A DNA stretch of 64,000 nucleotides from Streptomyces scopuliridis RB72 (GCF_000718095.1 NZ_JOEI01000028.1:1-64000), one strand, 5' to 3'; positions 1 to 9,657 are shown, numbered from the stretch's first letter. Numbers and translations: made by a program. Notes: a model not told the origin generated them from the letters alone.

Positions 1-1584
1 GGCGTCGTCTCGCTGGTCGTGGCGGCGATCGTCGGTCTGAGCGTGCCCGCCGACGAGGCGACCGGGCTGAAGAGCGCGGTGTGCCGAATACTTCACCCGC
101 TCAGCGGGGCCGAGGCGTGCTCCTCCGGGGACTACGCGGGCGACGGTGACGGCGGCGGAGGGGACGGAGGGGACGGCGGCGGGGGCCCCGGCGACCCCTT
201 CGTCCCCAACGGCGACCCGTTCGAGCCCGCGAGGTGTCTGCTGTCCCAGGACCAGACGAAGACCACCGTCGTCATCCAGATCCTCTTCATCAAGATCAGC
301 AGCTCGGAGACGGTCAAGCTCCAGCAGTGGTCCGACGGCACCGTCACCCTGGAGCGCGTGAAGGAGACCGGAGGCGGGGTCACCGCGAGCATCTCGGCGG
401 GCATCCCGGGGCTCAAGGACTGGGGCGGCAGCGCCAAGCTGAGCGGCACCTACCTGGCGGGCAGCGGCAGTGGCGGGCAGTGGCTCTTCAACGGGAACAA
501 GAGCGGCGACCCTCAGGCGGACCTGGCGGCCAACCTCGCGGACGCCCAGCAGTTCACCGAGTACCTGAAGGCACAGGACAACTGCAACAGCAGGCCCGCC
601 GGCCCCCGCTCCTCCGAACTGGGCATGATCTGCGGCTACCACGCCGGCAAGAAGAAGCCCGACCTCGAACCGGAGCGGGCACCCGACGTCGACATCACCA
701 AGACCTCCACCGAGGCGTCCGGCAACGCGAGCTTCGGCGGAAAGTTCAAGAGCAACGGCAAGGGCGGCAAGGACGCCGGGAAGAGCGACGGCCCCAAGGA
801 CCTCGGCAAAATCTCCGGCGAGGTGCTCTCCGGGACGATGACCGAGGACGTCGTGGTCATGCGCACCAACACCGGCGTCAACGCCGGGAAGATCACCTTC
901 GTCTACACCTTCACCGTCAAGGGCACGGCCGGCTTGGGCGGGGTCGCCACGGGCGAGAGGATGCAGCAGGTGGCGGTCACGTACGACGCCGCCGCCTACG
1001 ACCAGGAGGAGAAGGACGGCGCCGCGCACCACCCGGAGAAGCTGGTCATCACCACCAGCCAGGAAGCCGGGGACGGCGGCGGCGTCAAGGTCGAGGCAGG
1101 CGCCAACGCCGGTCCCGTGACGATCGATGTCGGTGGTGGCGGCGGAAGCACCGAGTCGAAGATACACACCGAGTCGGCCGAACTCATCCTCGACAACGAC
1201 GGGGACAGCACCGCCGTCGAGGACTGGCTCCGCGGAAACGGCGACCCCGCCAGCAATCCACTCCCCTCCCCCTCGGACGCGGCCGAGGTCCCCGGCCCCG
1301 ACGCCAGCCCCCTCGAACGGCTGCTGCACGACAAGGGAAAACTCAGCAAACTCGACTACAACGCCAACACCGACTGGTGGAACGCCTCACTCGGCATCGG
1401 CTTCGGCATCTCCGCCGGGCAGTTCACCCTCGGCTTCAAACTCTTCGGCATCGACATCACCCACGAGCAGAAGACACAGACGATCACCGGCAACCCCACC
1501 TACGCCACCGGCCCCAAGAGCGGCGGCGCCCGCCCCTGGGTCGAATGGAAGAACTGCACCCAGACCAAGCCCATCCCGACCTGA
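1..1584 (+). CDS. Large membrane-anchored secreted protein, 5' end outside window
   Basis: The reading frame is open to the left edge, so the N-terminus is missing. What remains is about 527 residues. It opens with the end of a hydrophobic helix (VVSLVVAAIVGLSV), then a Cys-containing linker (AVCRIL, EACSS), a Gly/Asp-rich hinge near residues 45-65, and a long polar region rich in Gly, Ser, Thr and Asp. A helix followed by a Cys linker resembles the TadE-like anchored surface proteins seen in streptomycetes; that link is inference. The C-terminal part alternates short beta-prone stretches (FGISAGQFTLGFKLFG) and ends in a Cys-containing tail (WKNCTQ). I recognise no enzymatic motif. It converges on the DUF3686 ATPase gene across a perfect palindrome. 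Function unknown. Confidence 0.7.
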   Translation, partial: GVVSLVVAAIVGLSVPADEATGLKSAVCRILHPLSGAEACSSGDYAGDGDGGGGDGGDGGGGPGDPFVPNGDPFEPARCLLSQDQTKTTVVIQILFIKISSSETVKLQQWSDGTVTLERVKETGGGVTASISAGIPGLKDWGGSAKLSGTYLAGSGSGGQWLFNGNKSGDPQADLAANLADAQQFTEYLKAQDNCNSRPAGPRSSELGMICGYHAGKKKPDLEPERAPDVDITKTSTEASGNASFGGKFKSNGKGGKDAGKSDGPKDLGKISGEVLSGTMTEDVVVMRTNTGVNAGKITFVYTFTVKGTAGLGGVATGERMQQVAVTYDAAAYDQEEKDGAAHHPEKLVITTSQEAGDGGGVKVEAGANAGPVTIDVGGGGGSTESKIHTESAELILDNDGDSTAVEDWLRGNGDPASNPLPSPSDAAEVPGPDASPLERLLHDKGKLSKLDYNANTDWWNASLGIGFGISAGQFTLGFKLFGIDITHEQKTQTITGNPTYATGPKSGGARPWVEWKNCTQTKPIPT

Positions 1585-1594
1585 CCGACGGGGC

Positions 1595-1616
1595 GCGGGG
1601 TCGCGCGCGACCCCGC
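1595..1616. terminator. Perfect 22-bp palindrome, likely bidirectional terminator
   Basis: The palindrome is perfect, starts GCGGGGTCGCG and has no loop. It lies between the stop codons of two convergent genes (1584 and 1620). It has no T-run, as is usual for high-GC actinobacteria. Confidence 0.6.
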
Positions 1617-1619
1617 CGC

Positions 1620-4600
1620 TCAGCGATGCCGCCCCGCTCCCTCCCCCGCCACGCCCCTGATCGCCGTCTCCACCGCCGCCACCCGGTCCGTCAGCAGGCC
1701 AAGTGCCGCCACCGCGCGGGTCATCGGGTCGGTTTCCGGGCCGCCCAGGGATTGGGTGCGGGTGTAGGCCGTCTTGATGGCCGTCCAGCGGGCCGCGCGG
1801 GGTGGGGTGAGGGTGGCGCGGAGTTCGGCGAGTTTCAGGAGGTTGGACTCGGCGCCGGTGGTGAGGGTCTGGGCCTCGCCCGTGTAGTGGTCCTCGATCA
1901 CCGCCGCCAGTTCGGCGTCGTTCATGACCGCGTCGATACGGGCCGCGATCTTGTTCATGTTGCGGTAGGAGCCCTGGAGCAGGAAGGGCGGTTCGGTGCG
2001 GGAGGTGTCGGACTGGGCCGCCGAGGCGATGTAGGCCGCGTTGACCGCCAGGACCGTCGCGCGGGCCATCAGCAGGTGGCGCAGGACCGCGAGTACGCGC
2101 TGGAGTTCGGCCGGGGTGTAGGGGTGGGTCAGGCGGTCGGCGCGGGCCGTGGGGTCGGCGGCGGCCAGGCGTACGAGGAGATCGAGGTCGGCGCGGTCGC
2201 GGGCGGCGAGGGGGGCCAGGACCGGATGGGAGGTGAGGGCGTTCTCGACGAAGCTCTGCGCGAAGACGTCCTCCTTGCCGGTCAGTACGTCGCCGAGGTT
2301 CCATACGTCGGCGCGGTTCGCGAGCATGTCGGGGATACGGAAGCGGTGGCCCGACTCGGTGTACGGGTTGCCGGCCATGCAGACCGCGAAGCGCTTGCCG
2401 CGCAGGTCGTACGTACGCGTCTCACCGTTCCGTACGCCCTCGATCCGGCGCTGCGCGTCGCACAGCGGGATGAACTGCTGGAGCAGTTCCGGCGAGGTGT
2501 GCTGGATGTCGTCCAGATAGAGCAGGGTGTTGTTGCCGCTCTCCAGGGCGAAGTTGATCTTCTCGACCTCCTGGCGGGCCGTGGCGTTCGGTGCCCGGTC
2601 CGGGTCGAGTGAGGTGACCTCGTGGCCCAGGGCCGGGCCGTTGATCTTGACCAGGACCAGGCCGAGCCGGTCGGCGACGTACTCCATCAGCGTCGTCTTG
2701 CCGTACCCAGGCGGGGAGACGAGCAGCAGCAGACCGTTGCTGTCGGTGCGCTTCGTCTCGTCCGCCGTGCCGAGCTGCTTGGCGAGGTTGTCGCCGATCA
2801 GCGGCAGATAGACCTCGTCGATCAGCCGGTTGCGCACGAAGGACGACATGACGCGCGGCCGGTAGTCGTCCAGCCGCAGCCGCGTCCGCTCGGCCGTGAC
2901 CAGGGCGGCGCGAGCGCGCTGGTACGCGCGGAAGCCGGGGGCCACCCGGTCGCGGAAGTCCCTTGTACGGGCCAGGAGTTCGTCGATACGGACGGTGAGC
3001 CGGCGCCGCTCGATCCTCGGGTGGCCGCCGAGCAGGCCGTCCACGGTCTCGGCCAGCGGCGCCGCCGAGTCGTAGCGGACGAGGTCCGGGCAGAGCTCGA
3101 CGGCGGTCGCCTCCGCGAGCTCACCCGGGTCGGTGCCGTCCCGGCCGCCGGCCGTCGCGTACGCGGTCAGCCAGTTCTCGACCAGCTGGCGCCGCGCCGC
3201 CAGGTCGTCGCCGAGCCCGGCCAGATCGTCGTCGTACGCCGACGTGCCCACGGCGCGGCGGAACTTGTCGAGGAGGGTACGGGCGCCCGCGCCGGTGACA
3301 AAGCCCTCGGGGCCGCCGGTCAGCTCCTCGAAGAGGTATTCCGCGCTCAGAGTCGTGTCGTCGTTCAGGGATGTCCCGCCGCTCCGGGATGTCCCGCCGT
3401 CCGCCTCCGTGAACTCCCTCATCGCTTCAGCCAGTTCACGCTGAAGCGCCGCGATCGCCGGCGCCAGTCCGAACGTCTCCCGCGCCCGCGCCATCGACAC
3501 CGCGCGCCGGGTCCAGGCGTCCCGCGCCTCCTCCGTCGTGCCGTGCGCCCAGAACAGCTGCGCGGCGGCGCGGGCGGCCGGCGGATAGCGCAGCAGCCCG
3601 GCCCCGGCCCGCAGCCTCAGCAGCGCGCCGAGGATCAGCGTGGCGTCGTGGTCGTGGACCCCGCGCTCGTACCCCTCGTCGTACGCCGACTCCGCCGACC
3701 GCCGTACGAGCGCGGCGAGTTCGCCCTCGGAGTCGTCGGAGTCGCCGGATTCAGCGGAGTCGGGGGCCGGCGCTTCGGGACCCAGCTCGGCCAGCAGCCG
3801 CGCCGCCAGATACTCCGCCCGGTAGACCTCGGGCGACTCCGACGGCAGCGTCTGCCCCCAGTACGGGCGCGTCGCCGCGAACTCCGGGTCCGTCACCGGC
3901 GCGCGGTAGTCGGTCCCGGTGAGCGCGAAACTCAGCCCCCCGCCCGAGCTGTCCGGTACGAGCGTGAGGTCGAGCGGCTGCGTGTTCACCGCGAAGCTGT
4001 GCCGCCCCAGCCGGATCAGCGCGCCACCGTCCGCGTACAGGTCGACGCGGTCGCGCAGCGCGCGCGACGCCTCCTGCCGCGCGGCCTTGAGCCGCCCCTC
4101 CAGCTCGCCCGCCCGTACCCGGTCGCCCAGTTCCCACAGCTCCGTCACCGTACGGCGGACCTTCGCGACCATCGGGTCGGAGGCGAAGTACGTACTGACC
4201 TCGTCGGCCGAGCCCAGGGCCGCCGCCCGCCGCCCGACCGTCTCCAGCACCCGCGCCGCCGACTCCCCCAGCCGCTCGGCGCGCCGGGCGCGGGCGTCCT
4301 GGAGGCCCTGCTTGCGGGCCGAGAACGTCTCGTAGATCTCGCCGCGTCTGGTGGCCAGTACGGCGAGGAAGTCGTCCGACTCCGCGAACCGGGATTCGAG
4401 GTTCTCCAGCCGCAGCAGCAGCGTCGCGAGCTGGTCGTCGCATGCCTCGGGGGTGTCCGCGGCGGCCAGCGCGCCCGTGACCGCCTGCCCCAACAGGGCT
4501 GATTCGGCGGCGAATTCGGCCCGCCCCTCGTGGTCGCGCAGCTCCCCGCGGCGCGCGTCCAGCGTGGCGCGGGCGCCGTTGACGCCGCCCAGGACCTCGG

Positions 4601-6617
4601 CGATCCGCTCCAGGATGGACGTACGGACGGTCGCGTCCTCGATGTCGAGCCCCGTGACGACCTCGGTGACGGTACGCAGCCCCGCGGCCAGTTCGTCCAG
4701 CCGCGCGGTGAGCGGCGCGGCCCCGGCCGCGGTGGCGAGCGCGCCGGCCTCCTCCGTCAGCCCCGCGATCTCCTCGTGGTGGCCGGTGAAGGCGTCGTCG
4801 CGGCGCAGGAAGCGGACCGCGCGCTGTGCGAACGCCGTGAGATCCCCCTCCGTCTCCGCCGCCAGCGCGTCGATGCGCGCGATATCCGCGTACCGCCGCT
4901 CCTTGAGGGTGAGCAGATGGCCGTGCGCGCGGCGCAGTTCGGTCAGCCGCTCGACCCACGCGGCGGCCGCGGGCGGCACCTCGCCGCGGGCCCGGCGCAC
5001 CAGCGCCGCGATCCCGGCGGCGGACGCGTCGAGCGCCTCGGCGGTCTGCCGGGTCAGGGTCTGTACGGTCGCGAACTCGGCCAGCACCTGTTCCGCCGTG
5101 GCCCGTACGGCGGCCACCGGCTCGCGCAGATCGCCTGTGCCGGGATCGCCCAGCCAGTGGTAGGCGTCGGTGACGCGGACGCAGGCGGCGAGCAGCGTCT
5201 CGTACACGGCGGTGGTCGGGGCGGCCGTCTCGGTGACGGCGCGGGCCAGCGACAGACAGTCGGAAATGCCGCGTACGAGGTCGGCGTTGCCGATTCTCCC
5301 CAGCGCCCCGCCGTCACCGTCTCCCGCCGCGGCGGCATGGGTGTCGGAGACATACGCGGAACGCCAGATCTGGAGCGGATGGACCCGGGCCGGCTCGGCG
5401 CGCTCGTCGGCGCGCAGCACGATCAGCGTGCCGTCCTCGAAGAGCGCGTACCCGTGGCAGGAGAGCGGGGCCGCGACCTCCTCGCGGATCAGGTTGTACG
5501 GGAGGAGCAGGCCCCGGCCCTCGGCGCGGGCGTGGAAGACGTACAGCACGTCCTCGCCGTTCGGGGAGCGCAGCTCCCGCTCGAACTCCAGGCCCCCCGT
5601 GTCGAGATCGAAGGTCTTGTACGCGCCCGAGGCCAGGCAGTAGCCCCCGGGGAAGACGATCCCTTGGTCCTCGGGCAGCCTCCGGCAGGCCCGCCCGATC
5701 CCGTCCAGCCGGACGACGGTCCGGGTGACGGTGTTGAAGACCAGATAGCGCGCGGCCTCCTCCTTGTACGGGCGGACGCGCAGCAGGATCAGCACGCCGG
5801 CCCGCGCGTGGGCGACCTCGGCGTCCGCGAGCGACTGGAGCGGCTCGTCGACCGGCTCGGTGTGGATGCCGTCGCCCGACTCGGTGTCGTTCTCGGTCTT
5901 GACGGTGAGCGCGCCGCCGACCGTCGAGACGAAGACCTGGCCGCCGTCGACGGAGATGTGCGGATGCCGGCCGAGGACCTGGTCCTCGCGGGTGGTGGCC
6001 GTCCACTCGACGTCGTGGGAGGCGGGGACGACATGGTCGCGGTCGCCGCGCGCGTCCAGGAACGCGACGGTGCTGTCCGCCACGTTCGCCGGGTCGGTCG
6101 GGTCGGTCGGGTCCGTCGCGCCCGCCGCGCCCGTCGTCAGGGTCCAGCGCAGGACGCGGATGTCGTCGGTGCTCTCGCCGGTCTGGAAGACGGCGAGCAG
6201 CCTGTCCCCGGTCCGCCGGAGCCGGAGCAGCCGGGCATCGCGGAAGTAGCGGTAGAGATCCGTGAACTCCCTGACGAAGCGCGGGTCGTCGAGGAGACCG
6301 GGCACGGCGTCGGCGGGGAGCGGGTTCAGCTCGCGGTCGTGCAGGGCGAAGACGTCGCCGACGGCGATGTCCGACGACGTACCGGCCGGACTGTTGTAGC
6401 CGAAGAGCAGCGCGCCCCCGACGGAGACGATGTCCCGGGGGACGGCGGGCCGCTCGGTCCGTACGCGCCCGGTCCCGGTCAGGCCCAGCTCCATCGAGCC
6501 GAACGCCTCGATCCGGCGGGAGTTCAGCTCCTCGGCGCGCCGCGCCAGCTCGCGGGCCTGCGCACCGAGCCGGTCGCGCAGCACCTCGTACGTACCGGCG
6601 TCCACTTCGGTCTCCAT
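1620..6617 (-). CDS. Giant DUF3686-type AAA+ ATPase (so-called DNA repair ATPase)
   Basis: This 1,665-residue protein has an N-terminal coiled-coil-prone stretch (AQARELARRAEELNSRR), a middle that looks beta-propeller or beta-rich, and long helical Arg/Glu/Ala-rich segments. A single C-terminal AAA+ module follows near residue 1300: Walker A SPPGYGKTT, Walker B TLLYLDDIQ and a sensor-1-like CMAGNPY. This layout fits the DUF3686 family, which databases often label DNA repair ATPase; I know of no firm biochemical proof of that label. I chose ATG 6617 because GAGAGAG lies just upstream, whereas longer in-frame starts run through a tandem repeat. It is last in a leftward operon after the YqiJ-like and flotillin genes, a pairing also known outside actinobacteria. 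It probably acts as an ATP-driven remodeller working with the flotillin membrane scaffold. Confidence 0.75.
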   Translation of the reverse strand: METEVDAGTYEVLRDRLGAQARELARRAEELNSRRIEAFGSMELGLTGTGRVRTERPAVPRDIVSVGGALLFGYNSPAGTSSDIAVGDVFALHDRELNPLPADAVPGLLDDPRFVREFTDLYRYFRDARLLRLRRTGDRLLAVFQTGESTDDIRVLRWTLTTGAAGATDPTDPTDPANVADSTVAFLDARGDRDHVVPASHDVEWTATTREDQVLGRHPHISVDGGQVFVSTVGGALTVKTENDTESGDGIHTEPVDEPLQSLADAEVAHARAGVLILLRVRPYKEEAARYLVFNTVTRTVVRLDGIGRACRRLPEDQGIVFPGGYCLASGAYKTFDLDTGGLEFERELRSPNGEDVLYVFHARAEGRGLLLPYNLIREEVAAPLSCHGYALFEDGTLIVLRADERAEPARVHPLQIWRSAYVSDTHAAAAGDGDGGALGRIGNADLVRGISDCLSLARAVTETAAPTTAVYETLLAACVRVTDAYHWLGDPGTGDLREPVAAVRATAEQVLAEFATVQTLTRQTAEALDASAAGIAALVRRARGEVPPAAAAWVERLTELRRAHGHLLTLKERRYADIARIDALAAETEGDLTAFAQRAVRFLRRDDAFTGHHEEIAGLTEEAGALATAAGAAPLTARLDELAAGLRTVTEVVTGLDIEDATVRTSILERIAEVLGGVNGARATLDARRGELRDHEGRAEFAAESALLGQAVTGALAAADTPEACDDQLATLLLRLENLESRFAESDDFLAVLATRRGEIYETFSARKQGLQDARARRAERLGESAARVLETVGRRAAALGSADEVSTYFASDPMVAKVRRTVTELWELGDRVRAGELEGRLKAARQEASRALRDRVDLYADGGALIRLGRHSFAVNTQPLDLTLVPDSSGGGLSFALTGTDYRAPVTDPEFAATRPYWGQTLPSESPEVYRAEYLAARLLAELGPEAPAPDSAESGDSDDSEGELAALVRRSAESAYDEGYERGVHDHDATLILGALLRLRAGAGLLRYPPAARAAAQLFWAHGTTEEARDAWTRRAVSMARARETFGLAPAIAALQRELAEAMREFTEADGGTSRSGGTSLNDDTTLSAEYLFEELTGGPEGFVTGAGARTLLDKFRRAVGTSAYDDDLAGLGDDLAARRQLVENWLTAYATAGGRDGTDPGELAEATAVELCPDLVRYDSAAPLAETVDGLLGGHPRIERRRLTVRIDELLARTRDFRDRVAPGFRAYQRARAALVTAERTRLRLDDYRPRVMSSFVRNRLIDEVYLPLIGDNLAKQLGTADETKRTDSNGLLLLVSPPGYGKTTLMEYVADRLGLVLVKINGPALGHEVTSLDPDRAPNATARQEVEKINFALESGNNTLLYLDDIQHTSPELLQQFIPLCDAQRRIEGVRNGETRTYDLRGKRFAVCMAGNPYTESGHRFRIPDMLANRADVWNLGDVLTGKEDVFAQSFVENALTSHPVLAPLAARDRADLDLLVRLAAADPTARADRLTHPYTPAELQRVLAVLRHLLMARATVLAVNAAYIASAAQSDTSRTEPPFLLQGSYRNMNKIAARIDAVMNDAELAAVIEDHYTGEAQTLTTGAESNLLKLAELRATLTPPRAARWTAIKTAYTRTQSLGGPETDPMTRAVAALGLLTDRVAAVETAIRGVAGEGAGRHR

Positions 6618-6632
6618 GGGACTCTCTCTCGC

Positions 6633-6719
6633 TTTCCGTACGAGTCGTTTCCGTACGAGTCGTTTCCGTACGAGCCGTTCTGTACAAGCCGTTCTGTACA
6701 AGCCGTTCTGTACAAGCCG
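6633..6719. repeat. Tandem array of GTAC-centred palindromic units
   Basis: There are three 15-bp units (TTTCCGTACGAGTCG and a one-base variant), then three 14-bp units (TTCTGTACAAGCCG). Each unit carries a 6-bp palindrome, CGTACG or TGTACA. The array fills the leader between the flotillin gene and the ATPase start codon at 6617. Confidence 0.9.
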
Positions 6720-6815
6720 TTCTTTCCAACTGTGACCGCGCAGCGCGCGGGATCCGGAGCCATCGACCCCCGTACGGCGGCTCCGGACCCCCCGCGCCCT
6801 GAGAGGGTGTCCCCC

Positions 6816-8864
6816 TCAGCCCTTGACCGCGCCGTTCACGGCGTCGCTCAAGTGGTCCAGTTGGCCGGCCCCGGGCACACCGAGCGCACCGGACTTCATC
6901 AGCTTCATCAGCAGCGCCGACACCGTCAGGTTCTGCACATCGGCCGTCGAGACCGACCCGAGGATCTGCTTCAGGTCCTCCGGCAGGCTGGCCGTACCGT
7001 CCAGATACGGCTTCGCGAGCGCCTGCGCCGTCTCGGAGTGCTGGACGAAGCCGTCCACGCTCTTGCCGAGCGAGACCGACGACACGAGCCGGTCGAAGAA
7101 GACGGAGTCGCCGCCGACGATATTGATGTCGGAGTTCTCCAGACCCGTGGCGAGCACGGTGGCCTGCGCCTCCGCGACCTGCCGCTGGACGTCGAGACCC
7201 GCGAGCCGGATCTCCTTCTCCGCCGCCAGCCGCAGCCGGTACTCCTCGTGCGTACGGGACGCCTCGTCCAGCGCGGCCATCGCCGCCGCCTTCTCGGTCA
7301 GCCCCTCGGCCTCGGCCTTCAGCTTCTCGCCGATCATGGCCGCCTCAGCGGTGGCCTGGGCCCGGGTGCCCTCGGCGGCCGCCAGCGACTTCAGCCGCGT
7401 CCCCTCGGCCTCCGCCCGCAGCCGCGCCTCCGTGGCCTCGGCCTCCGCGCGGCCCTCCTTCTCCAGGACGTCCGCCTCCTTGTCGCGTACCTGCACCCCC
7501 GCGAGGCCGGCCGCCGCCGTCTCGGCCTGGATGCCCTCCGCGAGCCGCAGCTTGGCGCGCGAGTCGAGATCGGCGGACTTCAGCCGGGCCTCGGCGAGCG
7601 TCAGCTGCTCGGCCGCGTGGTGCTTGGCCGCGACCTCCGCCGCCTCGGCCGCCTTGATGTCCTTGACCAGCTTCTCCTGGGCCTCCGCCTCGGCCGCGAT
7701 GATCACGGACGCGCGGGTGCGCTCGGCCTCCTCCACCATGCGGAGCTTCTTGATGGACTCCTCCTGCTCGGCGACCGTACGGTCCACCGCGATCCGCTCC
7801 CGGATCACATCCGCGACCTCCCGGCGCTCCGCCTCGACCTCCTTGTCCTTGGAGATCCGGCTCAGTTCGGTCTCGCGCTCGCGCCCGATGACCTCAAGGA
7901 CGCGGTCCTTCTCGATGCGCTCGTTCTCGATGGCGATGACCCGCTCGCGGTTCTTCTGCGCCACGGCGATCTCGCGCGCCTGGTTCTCCCGCTGCACGCC
8001 GAGCTGTTCCTCGGTACGGAGGAACGCGGTCTGCGCGCCGAGCCGCTCCTCCTCCTGCACCTTGGAGGTCGCCGCCTCCTCGCGGGCCCGCAGCGTCTCC
8101 ACCTCCCGGCGCTGCTTGATCTCGGCCTCGGCCTGCCGCCGTTCCAGCTCCAGGATGGTTTCCCGGGCGTCGACGTTCTGCCGGGTGATCTCCTTCTGCT
8201 CGGTGCGCTGGAACTCGTTGGTGCGTACGTGCTCGACCGCCGTCAGTTCGGTGATCTTGCGGATGCCCTGGGCGTCGAGGATGTTGGCGCCGTCGAGCTG
8301 CGTCATCGGCGTCTGCTCAAGGAAGTCGATGGCCGCGTCGTCGAGGTGGTAGCCGTTGAGGTCGGTCCCGATGACCCGGATGATCCGGTCCCTGAACTCC
8401 TCGCGCTTGGTGTAGAGATCGACGAAGTCCAGCTGCTTGCCGACGGTCTTCAGCGCCTCGGAGAACTTGGCGGCGAAGAACTCCTGGATGGCGGCCGGGT
8501 CGCTGGCGCGTTCCGTGCCGATCGCCTGGGCGACCTTGATGACGTCCTCGACGGTCTTGTTGACCCGTACGAAGAACGAGATGTGGATGTCGGCGCGAAT
8601 GTTGTCCTGGCAGATCAGACCTTCTCTGCCGGTGCGGCGGATCTCGATGATCTTCACCGAGATGTCCATGAACTCGGCCTTGTGCAGCATCGGCAGCACC
8701 ACGGCGCCGGTGAAGGTGACGTCGACCTTCTTGGTCTTGGAGATGATCAGCGCGCGGCCCTGTTCGACCTTCCGGAACAACCGGCTGACCAGCAGGGACA
8801 GGGCGAGGGCGATGAGCAGGACAACGGCGATGAGCACGCCGATGCCCAAGGAGATGGCATCCAT
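6816..8864 (-). CDS. Flotillin/SPFH-domain membrane scaffold (YqiK-like)
   Basis: The protein has 682 residues. An N-terminal transmembrane helix spans about residues 5-28 (IGVLIAVVLLIALALSLLV), followed by an SPFH/band-7 domain (about 35-210; GRALIISK, AVVLPMLHKAEFMDIS, FFVRVNK). A very long Glu/Ala/Arg-rich coiled coil (about 215-560) precedes a Gly-containing C-terminal tail. This is the classic flotillin layout, and the length fits YqiK-type members. Flotillins oligomerise on the cytoplasmic face of the membrane and organise microdomains. The ATG at 8864 has AAGGA eight bases upstream. The gene sits between the YqiJ-like gene (172-bp gap) and the DUF3686 gene (198-bp gap), all on one strand. 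Both gaps contain short tandem repeats, so expression of the downstream genes may be tuned separately. Confidence 0.9.
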   Translation of the reverse strand: MDAISLGIGVLIAVVLLIALALSLLVSRLFRKVEQGRALIISKTKKVDVTFTGAVVLPMLHKAEFMDISVKIIEIRRTGREGLICQDNIRADIHISFFVRVNKTVEDVIKVAQAIGTERASDPAAIQEFFAAKFSEALKTVGKQLDFVDLYTKREEFRDRIIRVIGTDLNGYHLDDAAIDFLEQTPMTQLDGANILDAQGIRKITELTAVEHVRTNEFQRTEQKEITRQNVDARETILELERRQAEAEIKQRREVETLRAREEAATSKVQEEERLGAQTAFLRTEEQLGVQRENQAREIAVAQKNRERVIAIENERIEKDRVLEVIGRERETELSRISKDKEVEAERREVADVIRERIAVDRTVAEQEESIKKLRMVEEAERTRASVIIAAEAEAQEKLVKDIKAAEAAEVAAKHHAAEQLTLAEARLKSADLDSRAKLRLAEGIQAETAAAGLAGVQVRDKEADVLEKEGRAEAEATEARLRAEAEGTRLKSLAAAEGTRAQATAEAAMIGEKLKAEAEGLTEKAAAMAALDEASRTHEEYRLRLAAEKEIRLAGLDVQRQVAEAQATVLATGLENSDINIVGGDSVFFDRLVSSVSLGKSVDGFVQHSETAQALAKPYLDGTASLPEDLKQILGSVSTADVQNLTVSALLMKLMKSGALGVPGAGQLDHLSDAVNGAVKG

Positions 8865-8977
8865 TGATGTGTCCTTGAGAGAAAGCGAAGGGGAAGAGTG
8901 CGAACAGAGCGCGCGACGGAACTGGTTACCGGCGCGACGCGGGCTCAGCGCAACGCGGGCTCGGCGGAACTCGGCTC

Positions 8978-9033
8978 GGCGGACGTAGCTCGGCGGACGG
9001 AACTCGGTGGACGGAACTCGGTGGACGGAACTC
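8978..9033. repeat. 14-bp tandem repeat, four units
   Basis: The units are GGCGGACGTAGCTC, GGCGGACGGAACTC, and GGTGGACGGAACTC twice. The array lies directly after the stop codon of the YqiJ-like gene and upstream of the flotillin start. Confidence 0.9.
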
Positions 9034-9036
9034 GGC

Positions 9037-9657
9037 TCAGTGAGCGGAGCGCGGGTCGAGCGCCGGGTCGAAGGGCGCGACCCAGAAGAACTCGCCGTCG
9101 ACGTCGTACGCGTACAGCAGGCCCGTGCTTCCGGCGACGAGGACATCTGCCTCGCTCCGGCCGGTCTGCCTGACCTGGACCACCGCGGTCGAGCCGTCGG
9201 CCGCCGCGACCTCGGCCTGACCGAAGTCGGCGGAGACGGAACCGGTACGGATCGTGCAGGTCAGCCCGATGAAGTCCAGCCGGGACGGCGGCGCCTGTTC
9301 AGGTACGAGGTCACGCAGCCGGCGTACGAGCAGCCGCGTGACGCCCCAGGCGATCAGCAACGCGGCGGCGGGCACGGCCACGGACAGCAGGGTCCCGGCG
9401 GCGCCGGACACCCCGGAACGGCGCACCAGCACCGAGCCGGCGAGGCTGACGAACCACGCCACGGCGATCACCAGGGACACCGTGACGGTCACCGGCACCC
9501 CGCCGAGCCCCGCCGCGTCGGTCGCCGGCCGCGGCTGGAAGGAGTCGTGCTCGGCGGCGCCGGCCAGTACGAGCAGCCAGAAGGCGATGACCACGAGCAG
9601 CGCGGCACCGAAGAGGACGGCGGGAAAACCCAGCGCGGCGCCAAGGAACTCACTCAT
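9037..9657 (-). CDS. YqiJ/NfeD-like membrane protein with C-terminal OB-fold
   Basis: The protein has 206 residues. It shows three hydrophobic segments (about 5-35, 55-78 and 90-112) followed by a soluble beta-rich domain (about 130-200; LDFIGLTCTIRTG, FGQAEVAAADG). That domain resembles the OB-fold of YqiJ and NfeD partners of flotillins. Location immediately upstream of a YqiK-type flotillin supports the call, since yqiJ-yqiK pairing is known in E. coli. It would sit in the membrane and probably bind or recruit the flotillin. The ATG at 9657 is preceded by a G-rich stretch (GGGTGGG). It is the first gene of the leftward three-gene operon, so the promoter should lie between 9658 and about 9850. 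I could not assign -35/-10 boxes with confidence. Confidence 0.7.
   Translation of the reverse strand: MSEFLGAALGFPAVLFGAALLVVIAFWLLVLAGAAEHDSFQPRPATDAAGLGGVPVTVTVSLVIAVAWFVSLAGSVLVRRSGVSGAAGTLLSVAVPAAALLIAWGVTRLLVRRLRDLVPEQAPPSRLDFIGLTCTIRTGSVSADFGQAEVAAADGSTAVVQVRQTGRSEADVLVAGSTGLLYAYDVDGEFFWVAPFDPALDPRSAH

Noticed and set aside
6633..6719. Repeat array considered as a CRISPR
   Set aside because: Units are only 14-15 bp and directly adjacent, with no unique spacers and no cas genes.
4530..8867. Very long open frame (1,445 codons) on the plus strand across the ATPase and flotillin genes
   Set aside because: It lies antisense to two well-supported genes, is Arg/Gly/Val-rich low-complexity translation and has no domain pattern. 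Such frames are normal in high-GC DNA.
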